Positions 1 through 9,921 of a stretch of DNA of 64,000 bases are shown piece by piece. Within the stretch, counting starts at the first letter, position 1. Every line of letters begins with the position of its first letter. Origin of the DNA: Pusillimonas sp. T7-7. Its GTDB lineage: Bacteria; Pseudomonadota; Gammaproteobacteria; Burkholderiales; Burkholderiaceae_B. The notes beneath the pieces were generated by a model, which was given only the letters and a program-made list of their open reading frames with translations, did not search any database and had not been told where the DNA came from. The DNA is taken from contig NC_015458.1 in the NCBI RefSeq assembly GCF_000209655.1, positions 868,001-932,000 of the forward strand. The letters are read 5' to 3'. Position numbers and translations under genes: made by a program.

Positions 1-590
1 ATGTCTACTATCGTATCGGCGGCCAGACTGTCAGTGCACCGCTGGATGGCGCCACTCAAATGACCTTCGACCAAGGCGGGCGCCTGACGGCGCCTACGAC
101 CCCCGTCGCTGTCCAAATGACAGCAGTTCCCGGCGCCTCGCCTGCCGAAGCGCTTAACTTCACCGTCGACTACGCCGACTCCACGCAATTCGGCGGCGAC
201 TTTGCTTTCAGCTTCGGCCAGGACGGCTACCCCACGGGTGAATACGCCAGCATGGCCATTGCGGCCGACGGTTCCATTGTGGCCAGCTACACCAATGGTG
301 AAACCCAGACCATGGGTTCGCTGGTGCTGGTGGACTTTGCCAACGTGCAGGGCCTGCAGCCGGTGGGCGGCAATGCCTGGGTTGAAACCTCGACCTCGGG
401 CCAACCCATATTGGGCCGCCCCGGCTCCAACGGCATGGCGCGCATCAAGGGCCAGGCGGTAGAGGAATCCAATGTGGACATGAGCCAGGAACTGGTCAAT
501 ATGATTATTGCGCAGCGCACTTATCAGGCCAATGCGCAAACCATCAAGACGCAGGATCAGATCATGCAGACGCTGATCTCGATGCGCTAA
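1..590 (+). CDS. flgE: Flagellar hook protein FlgE, C-terminal part (5' end outside window)
   Basis: This is the open 3' end of a gene that enters the window in frame from base 3; about 195 residues are present. The end of the protein carries the signature shared by rod and hook proteins, with SNVDMSQELVNMI followed by QRTYQANAQTIKTQDQIM, which forms the D0 coiled-coil helix of the hook. FlgE polymerises into the extracellular hook beneath the filament. It ends 10 bases before flgF, consistent with a flg operon whose earlier genes lie upstream. Identity rests on the C-terminal motif, the size of the remaining domain and the order flgE-flgF-flgG. Confidence 0.95.
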   Translation, partial: VYYRIGGQTVSAPLDGATQMTFDQGGRLTAPTTPVAVQMTAVPGASPAEALNFTVDYADSTQFGGDFAFSFGQDGYPTGEYASMAIAADGSIVASYTNGETQTMGSLVLVDFANVQGLQPVGGNAWVETSTSGQPILGRPGSNGMARIKGQAVEESNVDMSQELVNMIIAQRTYQANAQTIKTQDQIMQTLISMR

Positions 591-600
591 GCAGCTCGGC

Positions 601-1347
601 ATGGATCGCATTATCTACACGGCGGCCGGTGGCGCTGCCCGCGTGCTGGAACAGCAGGCCGTCATCAGCAATAACCTGGCCAACGTCAACACGGCGGGCT
701 TTCGCGAGCAGATGGCCATTTATCGTTCCGTGCCCGTGGTGGGCGCCGCCCCAAGTCTGCCTACGCGCGTCTCCACGGTCACGTCCACGCCATCCAGCCA
801 TATGGGACAGGGCGTGATGGTGGAAACCGGCCATGCGCTTGATGCCGCCATTACCGGCGATGGCTGGTTCAGTGTGCAAACGCCGCAGGGCGAAGCCTAT
901 ACCCGCGCCGGCGAGTTCGCCGTCAACGAGCAAAGCTTGCTGGTCAATCTTCAAGGTTACCCGGTGCTGTCGGCGGATGGTGCGCCCATAGAAATTCCCG
1001 AGCGCGGTGCAGTGACTTTTTCAGGCGACGGGCAGATATCGGCGCTGGGCGCCGGCGATAGGCCGAACGACATTCAGCTCATCGGTCAGCTCAAGCTGGT
1101 CAACCCCCAGGCGGCTGATCTGGTGCGCGGGGGCGATGGCTTGTTTCGAGCGGCCAATGGTCAGCCTGCGCAGGCCGATCCCGAAGTGCGCATGATTGCC
1201 GGCTTTGTCGAGAAAAGCAATGTGAACCCGGCCGAAGCCATGGTGGGCATGATCGCCAATGCGCGCCGCTTTGAAATGCAGATGAAAGTCATACAGGACG
1301 CCAGCTCCAACGCTGAACGCGCCAATTCCATCCTGTCCACCAATTAA
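601..1347 (+). CDS. flgF: Flagellar basal-body proximal rod protein FlgF
   Basis: The 248-residue protein has the two end motifs of axial proteins: [12 protein letters not shown] at residues 23-34 and SNVNPAEAMVGMI near the C-terminus. FlgF is one of the rod subunits that cross the periplasm; it is exported by the flagellar type III apparatus and has no Sec signal, as seen here. Length matches family members of about 250 residues. The start lies 10 bases after flgE and no strong Shine-Dalgarno sequence is visible, which suggests translational coupling. It lies between flgE and flgG as usual. Confidence 0.96.
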   Translation: MDRIIYTAAGGAARVLEQQAVISNNLANVNTAGFREQMAIYRSVPVVGAAPSLPTRVSTVTSTPSSHMGQGVMVETGHALDAAITGDGWFSVQTPQGEAYTRAGEFAVNEQSLLVNLQGYPVLSADGAPIEIPERGAVTFSGDGQISALGAGDRPNDIQLIGQLKLVNPQAADLVRGGDGLFRAANGQPAQADPEVRMIAGFVEKSNVNPAEAMVGMIANARRFEMQMKVIQDASSNAERANSILSTN

Positions 1348-1392
1348 CACCGTAGCGGCGCGGCATACCGCGTCTGCAGAAGGATATAGATC

Positions 1393-2178
1393 ATGATACG
1401 TTCGCTCTGGATCGCCAAGACGGGCCTGGAATCGCAGCAGACCAATATGGATGTGATTTCCAACAACCTGGCCAACGTCAATACCACGGGCTTCAAGCGC
1501 AGCCGCGCCAACTTTGAAGACCTGATGTACCAGACCATACGCCAGCCGGGCGCCCAGGTGGGCGCCGCCAACCAGCTGCCTTCGGGCCTGCAGATAGGTA
1601 CTGGCGTGCGCACCGTGGCCACCGAGCGTATTCATACGCAAGGCAACCTGAAAGACACCGGAAATTCGATGGACATCGCCATCCAGGGCAAGGGCTTTCT
1701 ACAAGTGGAAATGCCCGACGGCACCTTTGCCTATACTCGCGACGGCAGCCTGCAAGTGGACCAGAACGGCCAGTTGGTGACGGCCGGCGGCTATCCCATT
1801 CAGCCGCCCATCAATATTCCCGACAATGCGCTGACCATTACCATTGCCCGCGATGGCATGGTATCGGTGACACAGCCGGGCGCAACGGGCGCCAATGTCG
1901 AGGTGGGCCAGCTGCAGCTGAACACGTTCATCAACCCCACCGGTTTGCAAAGCGCGGGCGAGAACCTGTATGTGGAAACCGATGCGTCCGGCCCTGCCAA
2001 CTTTGCCCAGCCGGGCCTGGATGGCGCCGGCCTGGTGTTGCAGCAGTACACCGAAACGTCCAATGTGAATGTGGCCGAGGAACTGGTCAATATGATCACC
2101 ACCCAGCGCGCTTACGAAATGAACAGCAAGGCCATCGAGACCTCGGATCAGATGCTGGCGCGCCTGACTCAACTGTAA
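1393..2178 (+). CDS. flgG: Flagellar distal rod protein FlgG
   Basis: This 261-residue protein forms the distal rod that passes through the peptidoglycan and the outer-membrane ring. The N-terminal [16 protein letters not shown] motif and the C-terminal [13 protein letters not shown] plus [18 protein letters not shown] are close to textbook FlgG. An AAGGAT ribosome-binding site lies 8 bases before the ATG at 1393. There is no Sec signal peptide, as expected for type III export. It is followed after 3 bases by flgH. Confidence 0.97.
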   Translation: MIRSLWIAKTGLESQQTNMDVISNNLANVNTTGFKRSRANFEDLMYQTIRQPGAQVGAANQLPSGLQIGTGVRTVATERIHTQGNLKDTGNSMDIAIQGKGFLQVEMPDGTFAYTRDGSLQVDQNGQLVTAGGYPIQPPINIPDNALTITIARDGMVSVTQPGATGANVEVGQLQLNTFINPTGLQSAGENLYVETDASGPANFAQPGLDGAGLVLQQYTETSNVNVAEELVNMITTQRAYEMNSKAIETSDQMLARLTQL

Positions 2179-2181
2179 ATA

Positions 2182-2865
2182 ATGCTTAAACGTTTTAGCC
2201 GGCTGTTTTTGTGCTGTGCCATTGCCGTGATTTCAGGCTGCGCACTGGTACCGCCCGAGCCCATTGTGACAGGGCCGTTGACAGCGCCTCCGCCAGCGCC
2301 TCCGCCTGCGGAGGCGCTGGCCAATGGCGCCATTTATCAGCCTAGCGCCTATGGCAATTATCCCTTGTTTGAAGATCGCCGCCCCCGCAATGTGGGCGAC
2401 ATCGTGACGGTCATCATTCAGGAGAAAACCAATGCGGCCAAGAACGTGCAAACCCAGACCGACCGCAGCGGCAACGCCGACTTCGGCGTAACGCTGGCGC
2501 CGGACTTCATGCCCAGCGACTTCGCCAAGCAGAGCTTCGAAATGAGCGGCGGCAACGCGGCGAAAGGCACAGGCTCCACCCGCGCCGACAATACTTTCTC
2601 GGGTACGTTGACGACCACGGTGATAGGCGTGTTGCCCAACGGCAATCTGCAAATCGCCGGGGACAAGCAGATGGCCATCAACCGTGGCAGCGAGCACATC
2701 CGTTTTTCCGGTGTGATCGATCCGCGCTCCATTACCGGCTCCAATACCGTGCTGTCCACCCAGGTTGCGGACGCCCGTATTGAATTCCGCAGCAAGGGCG
2801 TCATGGATGAAGTCCAGACCATGGGCTGGCTGCAGCGTTTCTTCCTGAATATTTCTCCGTTCTGA
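2182..2865 (+). CDS. flgH: Flagellar L-ring lipoprotein FlgH
   Basis: This 227-residue outer-membrane lipoprotein builds the L ring around the rod. The N-terminus has a short basic region, a hydrophobic stretch and a lipobox ISGC with the lipidated cysteine at residue 20. The mature part contains the FlgH pattern [17 protein letters not shown], then SDFAK and [10 protein letters not shown], and ends with the conserved [18 protein letters not shown] segment. A proline/alanine linker of about 15 residues after the lipobox is a local elaboration. The start codon lies 3 bases after the flgG stop, indicating coupling. Confidence 0.97.
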   Translation: MLKRFSRLFLCCAIAVISGCALVPPEPIVTGPLTAPPPAPPPAEALANGAIYQPSAYGNYPLFEDRRPRNVGDIVTVIIQEKTNAAKNVQTQTDRSGNADFGVTLAPDFMPSDFAKQSFEMSGGNAAKGTGSTRADNTFSGTLTTTVIGVLPNGNLQIAGDKQMAINRGSEHIRFSGVIDPRSITGSNTVLSTQVADARIEFRSKGVMDEVQTMGWLQRFFLNISPF

Positions 2866-2872
2866 TACCGAC

Positions 2873-4027
2873 ATGATGCAGGCCCTGAATTCTCTCTTTA
2901 TCCGTTGCCTGCGCCTGCACAAAAGCCGGCTGGCACTTGCAGGCCTGGGCTTGCTGTTGATGGCGGCGCCGCTGCTTGTGCAGGCCGAGCGCGTCAAGGA
3001 CTTGGCATCCATTCAAGGCGTACGCGCCAACCAGCTGATCGGCTATGGCTTGGTCGTTGGCCTGGATGGCAGCGGCGACCAGGTTCGCCAAACGCCTTTC
3101 ACACAGCAAAGCCTGACCAATATGCTTTCGCAGCTCGGCATCACGGTGCCGCAGGGCACCAATATGCAGCTCAGGAATGTGGCCGCAGTGATGGTAACGG
3201 CACGTTTGCCGGCCTTTGCGCGCCCGGGCCAGACGGTGGACGTGGTGGTGTCGTCCATGGGCAATGCCAAAAGCCTGCGCGGCGGCACGCTCTTGATGAC
3301 GCCGCTCAAGGGGGCCAATGGGCAGGTCTATGCCATAGCTCAGGGCAATTTGCTGGTGGGCGGCGCGGGTGCGGAAGCGGGCGGCTCCAGTGTGCAGGTC
3401 AATCAGTTGAACGGCGGCATCATTTCCAACGGCGCCATTATCGAGCGCGCTGTGCCGACTATTTACGCCCGGGACGGTATCGTGAATCTGGAGTTGAACA
3501 CGACCGATTTCGGTACTGCGCAGAACCTGGTTGCGGCATTGAATAAGCAGTTCGGCACGGGTACGGCCACGGCGCTCGACGGCCGTGTCGTGCAAGTGCG
3601 CGGCCCTTTGAATCCCGACGCCCAGGCGGCGTTCCTGTCGCAGGTGGAAAGCCTGCAGGTCAGGGTGGCGCCGGCACGCGCCAAGGTGGTCATCAATGCG
3701 CGTACCGGTTCGGTGGTGATGAACCGTACCGTCACCATAGACGAAGCGGCCATCGCCTATGGCAATCTGTCGGTGGTGATCAGCCGACAGTCCGATGTAA
3801 GCCAGCCCGACACGCCGTTTGGCGGCGGACAGACCGTGGTGACGGACAGCACGCAGATAGAAATGCGATCCGATAGCGGCAGCTTGCAGCGCGTGCGCAC
3901 CAGCGCCAACCTGGCCGATGTCGTCAAGGCCTTGAATGCGCTGGGCGCGACGCCCCAGGACTTGCTGTCCATTCTGCAGAACCTCAAGAGCGCCGGCGCC
4001 CTGCGCGCCGACCTCGAGATTATTTAG
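2873..4027 (+). CDS. flgI: Flagellar P-ring protein FlgI
   Basis: This 384-residue periplasmic protein forms the P ring in the peptidoglycan layer. A Sec signal peptide is visible at residues 1-38 (basic start, hydrophobic core, cleavage after VQA), longer than average because the translation begins at the first of two adjacent ATGs. The mature protein opens with [21 protein letters not shown], a FlgI hallmark, and ends in [19 protein letters not shown] and GALRADLEI. Its neighbours are flgH and flgJ, each within about 10 bases. Confidence 0.97.
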   Translation: MMQALNSLFIRCLRLHKSRLALAGLGLLLMAAPLLVQAERVKDLASIQGVRANQLIGYGLVVGLDGSGDQVRQTPFTQQSLTNMLSQLGITVPQGTNMQLRNVAAVMVTARLPAFARPGQTVDVVVSSMGNAKSLRGGTLLMTPLKGANGQVYAIAQGNLLVGGAGAEAGGSSVQVNQLNGGIISNGAIIERAVPTIYARDGIVNLELNTTDFGTAQNLVAALNKQFGTGTATALDGRVVQVRGPLNPDAQAAFLSQVESLQVRVAPARAKVVINARTGSVVMNRTVTIDEAAIAYGNLSVVISRQSDVSQPDTPFGGGQTVVTDSTQIEMRSDSGSLQRVRTSANLADVVKALNALGATPQDLLSILQNLKSAGALRADLEII

Positions 4028-4036
4028 ACGCTTGTC

Positions 4037-5017
4037 ATGGCTTTCGTTCAATATATTCCCAGGCCCGCTCCCGACGAGCTCTCGTCGCTGGATTTCAGCG
4101 GACTCAACAGCCTGAAGCAGGGCATCAGCGCTGGCACGCAGGAATCCGGGCAAGCCGAGCGCAAGGTGGCGCAGCAGTTCGAAGCCCTATTCATCCAGCA
4201 GATGCTCAAGCAGGCGCGCCAGGTGTCGACTCAGCCGTCTTTGTTCGATAGCGACCAGACCCGCTTTGCCCAGAGCATGAGTGACGAGCAGATGGCCTTG
4301 CAACTGGCCAATCCCGGATTGGGCCTGGCACAAGCGCTGCTGGATCAGATACAGGCCAGCCAGGGCCGGTCGACCAATACGCTGGGCGAAGAACCGACGC
4401 CGCCCGAGCTTGCCGCCTCGCGTCTGCCCTCGCTCAAGTCGCGTATTGGCGATGACCGTCGCGAAGATGCGCCTTCGATTTCCGCACTGATCGATTTGTT
4501 GGCCAACAATCCCATCACCGAGAAAATCTATTCGGCCATCAAGGGCGCGCCCGAGCATATACGCAATTTTGTCAGCCGGATGTCCGAGGCGGCCAAGGTG
4601 GCAGCGGCGGAAAGCGGTGTGCACGAAAAGCTGATCCTTAGCCAGGCGGCGCTGGAATCGGGCTGGGGACGTCGTGAAATCAAGGCGGAAGACGGCTCAA
4701 CCAGCTACAACCTGTTCGGCATCAAGGCCACTTCCAGCTGGAAGGGCAAGGTGGTGCACATCATGACGACTGAATACGAGAATGGTGTGGCCCACAAGGT
4801 GAAGCAGCCATTCCGCGCCTACGATTCTTACGCCGAATCGTTTGCCGACTATGCCCGCCTGATCAGCCGGAATGAACGTTACAGCGAGGTGCTGGACGCG
4901 CTTTCCGCAGAAGATGCCGCACGCCGCATCCAGGCGGCCGGCTACGCCACCGATCCGGCTTATGCCGACAAGCTGATTTCCATCATGGGCTATTTCGACA
5001 GCGGCCCACGAAGTTGA
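4037..5017 (+). CDS. flgJ: Peptidoglycan hydrolase and rod-assembly factor FlgJ
   Basis: This 326-residue protein has two domains. Residues 40-105 form the rod-capping domain (QQFEALFIQQMLKQAR, then FAQSMSDEQMALQLA). Residues 165-320 form a glucosaminidase-type muramidase domain with the catalytic glutamate probably E207 in LSQAALESGWGRREI. FlgJ is exported with rod subunits and cuts peptidoglycan so that the rod can pass. It is the last gene before the sigma-28 promoter of flgKL, so it probably ends the early flg transcript. Confidence 0.96.
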   Translation: MAFVQYIPRPAPDELSSLDFSGLNSLKQGISAGTQESGQAERKVAQQFEALFIQQMLKQARQVSTQPSLFDSDQTRFAQSMSDEQMALQLANPGLGLAQALLDQIQASQGRSTNTLGEEPTPPELAASRLPSLKSRIGDDRREDAPSISALIDLLANNPITEKIYSAIKGAPEHIRNFVSRMSEAAKVAAAESGVHEKLILSQAALESGWGRREIKAEDGSTSYNLFGIKATSSWKGKVVHIMTTEYENGVAHKVKQPFRAYDSYAESFADYARLISRNERYSEVLDALSAEDAARRIQAAGYATDPAYADKLISIMGYFDSGPRS

Positions 5018-5059
5018 TGCTTAAACCAGCGGGTCTAAGCGCCAACTTGATCTCTGGAT

Positions 5060-5086
5060 TAAAGATTATTCGGAGTCGGCCGTTAA
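5060..5086 (+). promoter_or_regulatory. Sigma-28 (FliA) promoter for flgKL
   Basis: The sequence is TAAAGATT, an 11-base spacer, then GCCGTTAA. The E. coli FliA consensus is TAAAGTTT-N11-GCCGATAA, so 14 of 16 positions match with the exact spacing. It lies in the flgJ-flgK gap, 61 bases before the chosen flgK ATG. The same -10 element GCCGTTAA occurs before flaG and fliC in this window. It makes flgK, flgL and probably the coupled chemoreceptor late genes. Confidence 0.85.
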
Positions 5087-5147
5087 CGCAGTAGTTAGAG
5101 TTTAATTGCGGGCCGCTTGCGGGCGCCCGATGCCAAGCGGAATCTTC

Positions 5148-6809
5148 ATGAACTTAGCGAATCTGGGCCTTACGGGTTTAAACGCAGCGCAAAACCGCTT
5201 GCAAACGGCTGGCCACAATATCAATAATGCGGCCACTGAAGGCTATAACCGTCAGTCGGTTCTGTCGGCCACGGCGGGCGCAAGCGCCACCAGCGCCGGT
5301 TATATCGGACGCGGCGTGCAGGCGGTGACCGTGCAGCGCGCCTACGACAGCTTTCTGTTCAGGCAACTGACCAGTGCCCAGACCACAGGCGCATCGCTTG
5401 CCGCCTATGGCAGTGAAATAACGCAGATCAATAATTTATTCGCCGACCGCACGGTGGGCATTACCCCGGCCCTGCAGAAGTTTTTTGACGGCATCCAGGC
5501 GGTGGCATCGGCTCCGGCCGACAGTGCTGCCCGCCAGGAATTGCTGGGCCGCGCCTCGAGCCTGGTGGGCCAGATCAATGACAACAACGCCTTTCTGGAT
5601 AGCCAGCGCGGCAATATCAATACGCAGATTACGACGGTTGTTACGCAAATCAACAGCTACGCCGAGCGTATACGCGATCTGAACAACCAGATCACCACGG
5701 CGCGTGCCACCGCCAGCCAACACGAACCCAACGATTTGCTGGATCAACGCGACCAGCTGGTTGCGGAGCTTGGTCAACTCGTCGGGGTCAAGGTCATCGA
5801 GCAGGACGGCAACTTCAATCTTACCGTGGGCAATGGACAGATTCTTCTTGGCGGCGACACGGTTTTCCCCTTGCACGCACAGCCGTCGGCGGACGACCCG
5901 GCACGTACCGTGGTGGCGTATACCGCGCCAGTCAATGGCGGCGTGGTGACGGTGGAGTTGGCGGACAGCAGCATCAAGGGCGGCGCCCTGGGTGGGTTGC
6001 TGGACTATCGCCGCGAAGCGCTGGACAGCGTGCAGAACAAGCTGGGCCGCCTGGCGGTGGGACTGGCAACAGCCATCAATGCCGTGCATGAAAAGGGAGA
6101 GGACCTGAACGGAGTGGGCGGCGGCGACTTCTTCACTCTGGGCGAAATCACGCCCATGCCCGGCGCCGGCAACTCCGGCTCGGGCCAGTTGTCTGTGCAG
6201 TTCACCGACGCAAAGCAGCTTACCGATCAGGACTACCGCATTGAACGCAGCGCCGGGGGCTATACCGTAACCAGCCTGCCCAACGGCACGGTGTCGACTT
6301 TCGCGGATTCCGGCGATCCGGCCAACCCCACGGTCATCGAGGTCGATGGACTCAGGTTCGACGTAAGCGGCGGCACGCCGGATACAGGCGATTCGTGGCT
6401 GGTGCAGCCCACACGCGCCGCGGCGGCCAATCTGTCGCTGGCCATCGACGATCCGGCCGGTATTGCCGTGGCGACGCCCGGGTCGGGCGCCTCCAACGGC
6501 GACGTCGGCCTGGAATTGGCCGGGCTGCAAACAGCCAAGGTGCTGGGCAATGGTTCCATGAGCCTGAACGAAGCCTTTTCGCAGATCGTCAACCATGTGG
6601 GTGTGATGACCCAGCAGAACTCGACGTCCGCCAAGGCGCAAGCCACATTGATCCAGCAGAATTATGCGGCGCAGCAGGCCGTGTCGGGCGTCAACCTGAA
6701 TGAAGAGTATGTGCGCCTTGATCAGTATCAAGAGCAGTTTCGTGCTGCTTCCAAGCTGATCGACGTCAGTTCGTCTTTGTTCGACACGCTGTTGGGGCTG
6801 CGCAGCTAA
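5148..6809 (+). CDS. flgK: Hook-filament junction protein FlgK (HAP1)
   Basis: This 553-residue protein joins hook to filament. The reading frame is open from a TTG at 5106, but the ATG at 5148 gives the conserved start MNLANLGLTGLNAAQNRLQT and has a GCGGA-type ribosome-binding site, so that start is chosen. The N-terminal coiled-coil motif NINNAATEGYNRQ and the C-terminal region with SGVNLNEEYVRLDQYQEQF and KLIDVSSSLFDTLLGL are diagnostic. The middle (about residues 180-470) is the variable surface domain. Expression probably comes from the sigma-28 promoter just upstream. Confidence 0.96.
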   Translation: MNLANLGLTGLNAAQNRLQTAGHNINNAATEGYNRQSVLSATAGASATSAGYIGRGVQAVTVQRAYDSFLFRQLTSAQTTGASLAAYGSEITQINNLFADRTVGITPALQKFFDGIQAVASAPADSAARQELLGRASSLVGQINDNNAFLDSQRGNINTQITTVVTQINSYAERIRDLNNQITTARATASQHEPNDLLDQRDQLVAELGQLVGVKVIEQDGNFNLTVGNGQILLGGDTVFPLHAQPSADDPARTVVAYTAPVNGGVVTVELADSSIKGGALGGLLDYRREALDSVQNKLGRLAVGLATAINAVHEKGEDLNGVGGGDFFTLGEITPMPGAGNSGSGQLSVQFTDAKQLTDQDYRIERSAGGYTVTSLPNGTVSTFADSGDPANPTVIEVDGLRFDVSGGTPDTGDSWLVQPTRAAAANLSLAIDDPAGIAVATPGSGASNGDVGLELAGLQTAKVLGNGSMSLNEAFSQIVNHVGVMTQQNSTSAKAQATLIQQNYAAQQAVSGVNLNEEYVRLDQYQEQFRAASKLIDVSSSLFDTLLGLRS

Positions 6810-6870
6810 GGCGGAGTTGCCCCGGGACGCAGTGAATTTGGCTCAGTAATTAATTTTCAGGAAGTGCACC

Positions 6871-8109
6871 ATGCGTATTAGTTCCACTTTGTTCTTTCAG
6901 ACGGGACTCAATTCCATCCATGCCCAGCAGTCCGATTTAATGCATCTGTACCAACAGATCGGCAGCGGTCAACGCATGGTGACACCGGCCGATGACCCGC
7001 TGGCCGCAGCCCAGGCCATCAATATCAGCCAGTCGCAATCCTTGAACCAGCGTTTTGCCGAGAATCGCAGCGTTTTAAGCCAGAACCTGGGCATTGAAGA
7101 AAATACGCTCAATTCCGTAACCACCCTGTTGCAAGACGTCAAGACACGCTTGATCGAGGCCGGCAACGGCACGATGTCGGATGCCGACCGCGCCACCTTG
7201 AGCAATGTGCTGGCCAATGCACGCACCAGCCTGCTGGGGCTGGCCAATGCCACCGATGGCAGCGGACAGTATTTGTTCTCGGGCGCGCAGGGCAATGTGA
7301 AGCCGTTCCAGGAAGGCGCCAATGGGATCGAGTACCTGGGCGACCAATACCAGCGCAATATCCAGGCCGACCAGACGCGCCGCATCGCCGGCGGCGATGT
7401 GGGTACCGACGTTTTCAATCGCGCCGCGCCGGGCTCCACTGGCTACCTGAGCAGGGCGGAAGGCGCCAACACCGGTACGGCGGTGGTCGGCAGCCCGGCC
7501 ATCACCGATCCGCGCGGCGAGGGTGTGGGCTATATCTATACCATTGCATTCACATCAGGCGCCGACTATACCGTCAGCATCACCGATGCCCAGAACAATC
7601 TTGTCAGTGAATACGACGGCACGGGCTATGTGGCGGGCAGCACCGACCATCTTGACTTGCAGGGCGGGGTGCAAGTGGCGATCTCGGGCTCACCTGCAAG
7701 TGGCGACAAGTTCGTGCTCGAACCCGTCAGCGCAACCACCGACCTGAATATCTTCAATACGCTGGACAGCATTATTGCGTCGCTGGGAGACCCCACCCAG
7801 AGTGATGCAGTCAATGTGGCCAAGTTCCAGAACACGCTGGGCAGCGCCATACAGCGCATAGACGTCAACTACAACAACGTGCTGACGGTACGCGCCTCGG
7901 TGGGCGCCCGCATGAATGAAATCGATGCTTTGGACGCCAACGGCATGCAGCGCGCGCTGAGCTACAGCAACCAGTTGTCCAAGATGGAAGATGTTGACTA
8001 TTACAGTGCAACGGCACAACTGCAGTTGCGTACAGCTGCCCTGGAAGCCGCGTCGCTTGCCTTCCGCAAGATACAGGCTACCGGGCTATTCAATATGGGG
8101 TCCAACTGA
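6871..8109 (+). CDS. flgL: Hook-filament junction protein FlgL (HAP3)
   Basis: This 412-residue protein sits between FlgK and flagellin. It has flagellin-like ends: [21 protein letters not shown] at the start and [26 protein letters not shown] at the end, with [21 protein letters not shown] as the conserved N-terminal helix. A CAGGAAG ribosome-binding site precedes the ATG. The gap to flgK is 61 bases with no second sigma-28 site, so it is likely co-transcribed. Its stop overlaps the start of the next gene, a chemoreceptor, as ATGA. Confidence 0.95.
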   Translation: MRISSTLFFQTGLNSIHAQQSDLMHLYQQIGSGQRMVTPADDPLAAAQAINISQSQSLNQRFAENRSVLSQNLGIEENTLNSVTTLLQDVKTRLIEAGNGTMSDADRATLSNVLANARTSLLGLANATDGSGQYLFSGAQGNVKPFQEGANGIEYLGDQYQRNIQADQTRRIAGGDVGTDVFNRAAPGSTGYLSRAEGANTGTAVVGSPAITDPRGEGVGYIYTIAFTSGADYTVSITDAQNNLVSEYDGTGYVAGSTDHLDLQGGVQVAISGSPASGDKFVLEPVSATTDLNIFNTLDSIIASLGDPTQSDAVNVAKFQNTLGSAIQRIDVNYNNVLTVRASVGARMNEIDALDANGMQRALSYSNQLSKMEDVDYYSATAQLQLRTAALEAASLAFRKIQATGLFNMGSN

Positions 8110-9413
8110 TGAAGCCAGGCCAAACACAGATTAAAACCAGCCTTTTCACTATTGTTGCGCTGCAGTCCTTGCTGACACTGATTGCCGTGGCGGCGGCCTG
8201 GTACAAGCCGCAGCTGGCGGAATCCGCCTATATGCTCGCGCAACCGGTGTATGTGTTCGCCGGCCTGGTGGTCCTGTCGCTGTTGTTGGCGACGGCCGCC
8301 TACCTGACCTTGTCGCGCAAGGTGCTGCGGCCGCTCAAGCATGTCGGCCGTTACTTCGACGACATTGCATCGGGCGATCTGACGCAGCGCATCGAGATTT
8401 CGTCCCGAAATGAAATCGGCATGTTGTACGCGGCGCTCAAGCGCATGCAAGACAGCCTGGGACGCGTGATCGGCACGGTCCGCCATGGCATGGAAGAAAT
8501 GAGCGCGGGATCGCAGCAGATTGTTGCCGGCAATACCGACCTGAGCAGCCGGACCGAGCAACAGGCCGCCGCCTTGCAGCAGACGGCAGCCAGCATGGAA
8601 GAGCTGGCCAGCACTGTCAAGCAAAATGCCGATAACGCACGGCAGGCCAATCAACTGGCGGCGACGGCATCCGAGGTTGCCCAGCGCGGCGGCCAGGCGG
8701 TCGGCGAAGTGGTGTCGACCATGCAGGGGATTTCGGCCAGCTCGCGCAAAATTTCCGACATCGTGGGCGTGATCGACAGTATTGCTTTCCAGACCAATAT
8801 CCTGGCGCTCAATGCCGCCGTCGAGGCCGCTCGTGCCGGTGAGCAAGGCAAGGGCTTTGCCGTCGTGGCTTCCGAAGTGCGGGCGCTGGCGCAGCGCAGC
8901 GCCCAGGCCGCCAAGGAAATCAAGGGCTTGATCGAAGATTCGGTCAAGAAGGTCAGCGAAGGCTCGGCGCAAGTGGAACGCGCGGGCGCCACCATGGAAG
9001 AGATCGTGGCTTCGGTGGCCCGCGTGACCGACATCATGGGGGAAATCTCTGCCGCGACCGATGAACAGTCCTCGGGTATTGACCAGATCAATCACGCAGT
9101 CAACCAAATGGATTTGGTGACCCAGCAAAATGCGGCATTGGTGGAACAGGCGGCACATTCTGCAAGCAGCTTGCGCACACAGCTAGGCAGCGTGTCGGAG
9201 GCCGTGTCTGTGTTTCGCATTGCAGGCGTCGAAGTGATCGATGTAGCGGCCAAGCAGCTTGCCGCCGCGCCCGCTCCCTCGCCTATGCGCGAAAAAATCA
9301 AGCCTGCCGTGGCCGTTGCGCCACCCGCCGCGGCCAAACCGTCTTATGTCATGAAGCCGCTGGGCGCGTCCAAGGCCGAGCCGGTCAGCGATGATGATTG
9401 GGTGGAATTCTGA
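8109..9413 (+). CDS. Methyl-accepting chemotaxis protein without a ligand-binding domain
   Basis: This is a 434-residue transmembrane receptor. Two membrane segments lie at about residues 11-31 and 46-66 with only about 15 residues between them, so there is no room for a periplasmic sensor domain. A HAMP domain ([21 protein letters not shown]) follows, then the methylation helices and the highly conserved hairpin containing [22 protein letters not shown]. The protein ends in DWVEF, which fits the aromatic-x-x-aromatic pentapeptide that tethers CheR and CheB in high-abundance receptors. The start overlaps the flgL stop, so it is translationally coupled to a flagellar gene; a lipoprotein gene overlaps its end. 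The signal is unknown. Confidence 0.93.
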   Translation: MKPGQTQIKTSLFTIVALQSLLTLIAVAAAWYKPQLAESAYMLAQPVYVFAGLVVLSLLLATAAYLTLSRKVLRPLKHVGRYFDDIASGDLTQRIEISSRNEIGMLYAALKRMQDSLGRVIGTVRHGMEEMSAGSQQIVAGNTDLSSRTEQQAAALQQTAASMEELASTVKQNADNARQANQLAATASEVAQRGGQAVGEVVSTMQGISASSRKISDIVGVIDSIAFQTNILALNAAVEAARAGEQGKGFAVVASEVRALAQRSAQAAKEIKGLIEDSVKKVSEGSAQVERAGATMEEIVASVARVTDIMGEISAATDEQSSGIDQINHAVNQMDLVTQQNAALVEQAAHSASSLRTQLGSVSEAVSVFRIAGVEVIDVAAKQLAAAPAPSPMREKIKPAVAVAPPAAAKPSYVMKPLGASKAEPVSDDDWVEF

Positions 9414-9775
9414 TGATGCTGCGCATTGGCTTCTGTCGTCGCTGGATCAGGCGGGCCGCGGTCGGCGGCGCCTTGATGCTTGCGGCGGCGTGCAGCACCA
9501 CTGGCAACAATTTTAATACGTCGGCCATGTCTTTGCTGACACCGGGCGTGACAACCCTGGATGAAGCCAGCGCCCTGATGCATGCCGAACCTGTCGATGT
9601 CTATCGGCAGCTGAACGGCGCGGCTACGGCCCGCTGGGCGTACAAGGCGTCATTGGCGACCGACGCGGTGTATTTCAACAGAGAGCTATGGCTGGCCTTC
9701 GATGCCGGCGGCCGCTACTCGCATATTGTCAAAAGCGTGAATATTCCAAGGGCGCACGAGTTCAATAATTATTAA
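9413..9775 (+). CDS. Small outer-membrane-type lipoprotein, possible BamE/SmpA-like fold
   Basis: This 120-residue product starts at the ATG at 9413, overlapping the chemoreceptor stop by one base; a second ATG follows at once, and a TTG at 9398 is less likely. It has a strongly basic n-region, a hydrophobic core and a lipobox ending in AAAC with the lipidated cysteine at residue 27. The mature part contains LLTPGVTTLDEASALMHAEPVDVY, resembling the helix-turn pattern of SmpA/BamE-type lipoproteins, followed by beta-rich sequence. No close function is recognised. Overlap with the receptor gene suggests co-translation. Confidence 0.75.
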   Translation: MMLRIGFCRRWIRRAAVGGALMLAAACSTTGNNFNTSAMSLLTPGVTTLDEASALMHAEPVDVYRQLNGAATARWAYKASLATDAVYFNRELWLAFDAGGRYSHIVKSVNIPRAHEFNNY

Positions 9776-9783
9776 GGCCGATT

Positions 9784-9813
9784 AACACTATTCAAGGAGA
9801 CATGAATAGTGTT
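9784..9813 (+). repeat. Perfect 11-bp inverted repeat with a ribosome-binding site in its loop
   Basis: AACACTATTCA at 9784-9794 is an exact reverse complement of TGAATAGTGTT at 9803-9813. The 8-base loop reads AGGAGACA. The loop therefore displays a Shine-Dalgarno core (AGGAGA), and the ATG at 9802-9804 opens a 7-codon ORF (MNSVGGL, stop 9823-9825). No T-run follows, so it is not a standard terminator. It could be an RNA regulatory stem, an operator or an mRNA 3' end. It lies between the lipoprotein gene and the next chemoreceptor. Confidence 0.6.
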
Positions 9814-9867
9814 GGCGGACTCTAGCCCGTGGTTTGGTGGTTTGTTTATTTCAGTTGTTGTAGCTGT

Positions 9868-9905
9868 CCGTTGTAGCCGCTTCGCTCCAACGGCCCCTAT
9901 TTTTT
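9868..9905 (+). terminator. Possible rho-independent terminator upstream of second chemoreceptor
   Basis: CCGTTG-T-AGC at 9868-9877 pairs with GCT-C-CAACGG at 9884-9893 (nine base pairs with one internal mismatch, six-base loop). Six T residues follow at 9900-9905 after a short CCCCTA spacer. The spacing between stem and T-run is longer than usual, so strength is uncertain. It would separate the flgL-receptor-lipoprotein transcript from the next receptor gene. Confidence 0.4.
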
Positions 9906-9921
9906 CCTTTCAGGTTCCATT

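Noticed and set aside
2801..4153. 450-codon open frame antisense to flgI
   Set aside because: It lies wholly opposite flgI and its flanks, has low-complexity His/Ala/Arg-rich sequence and no family pattern; it is a by-product of GC-rich third positions in the real gene.
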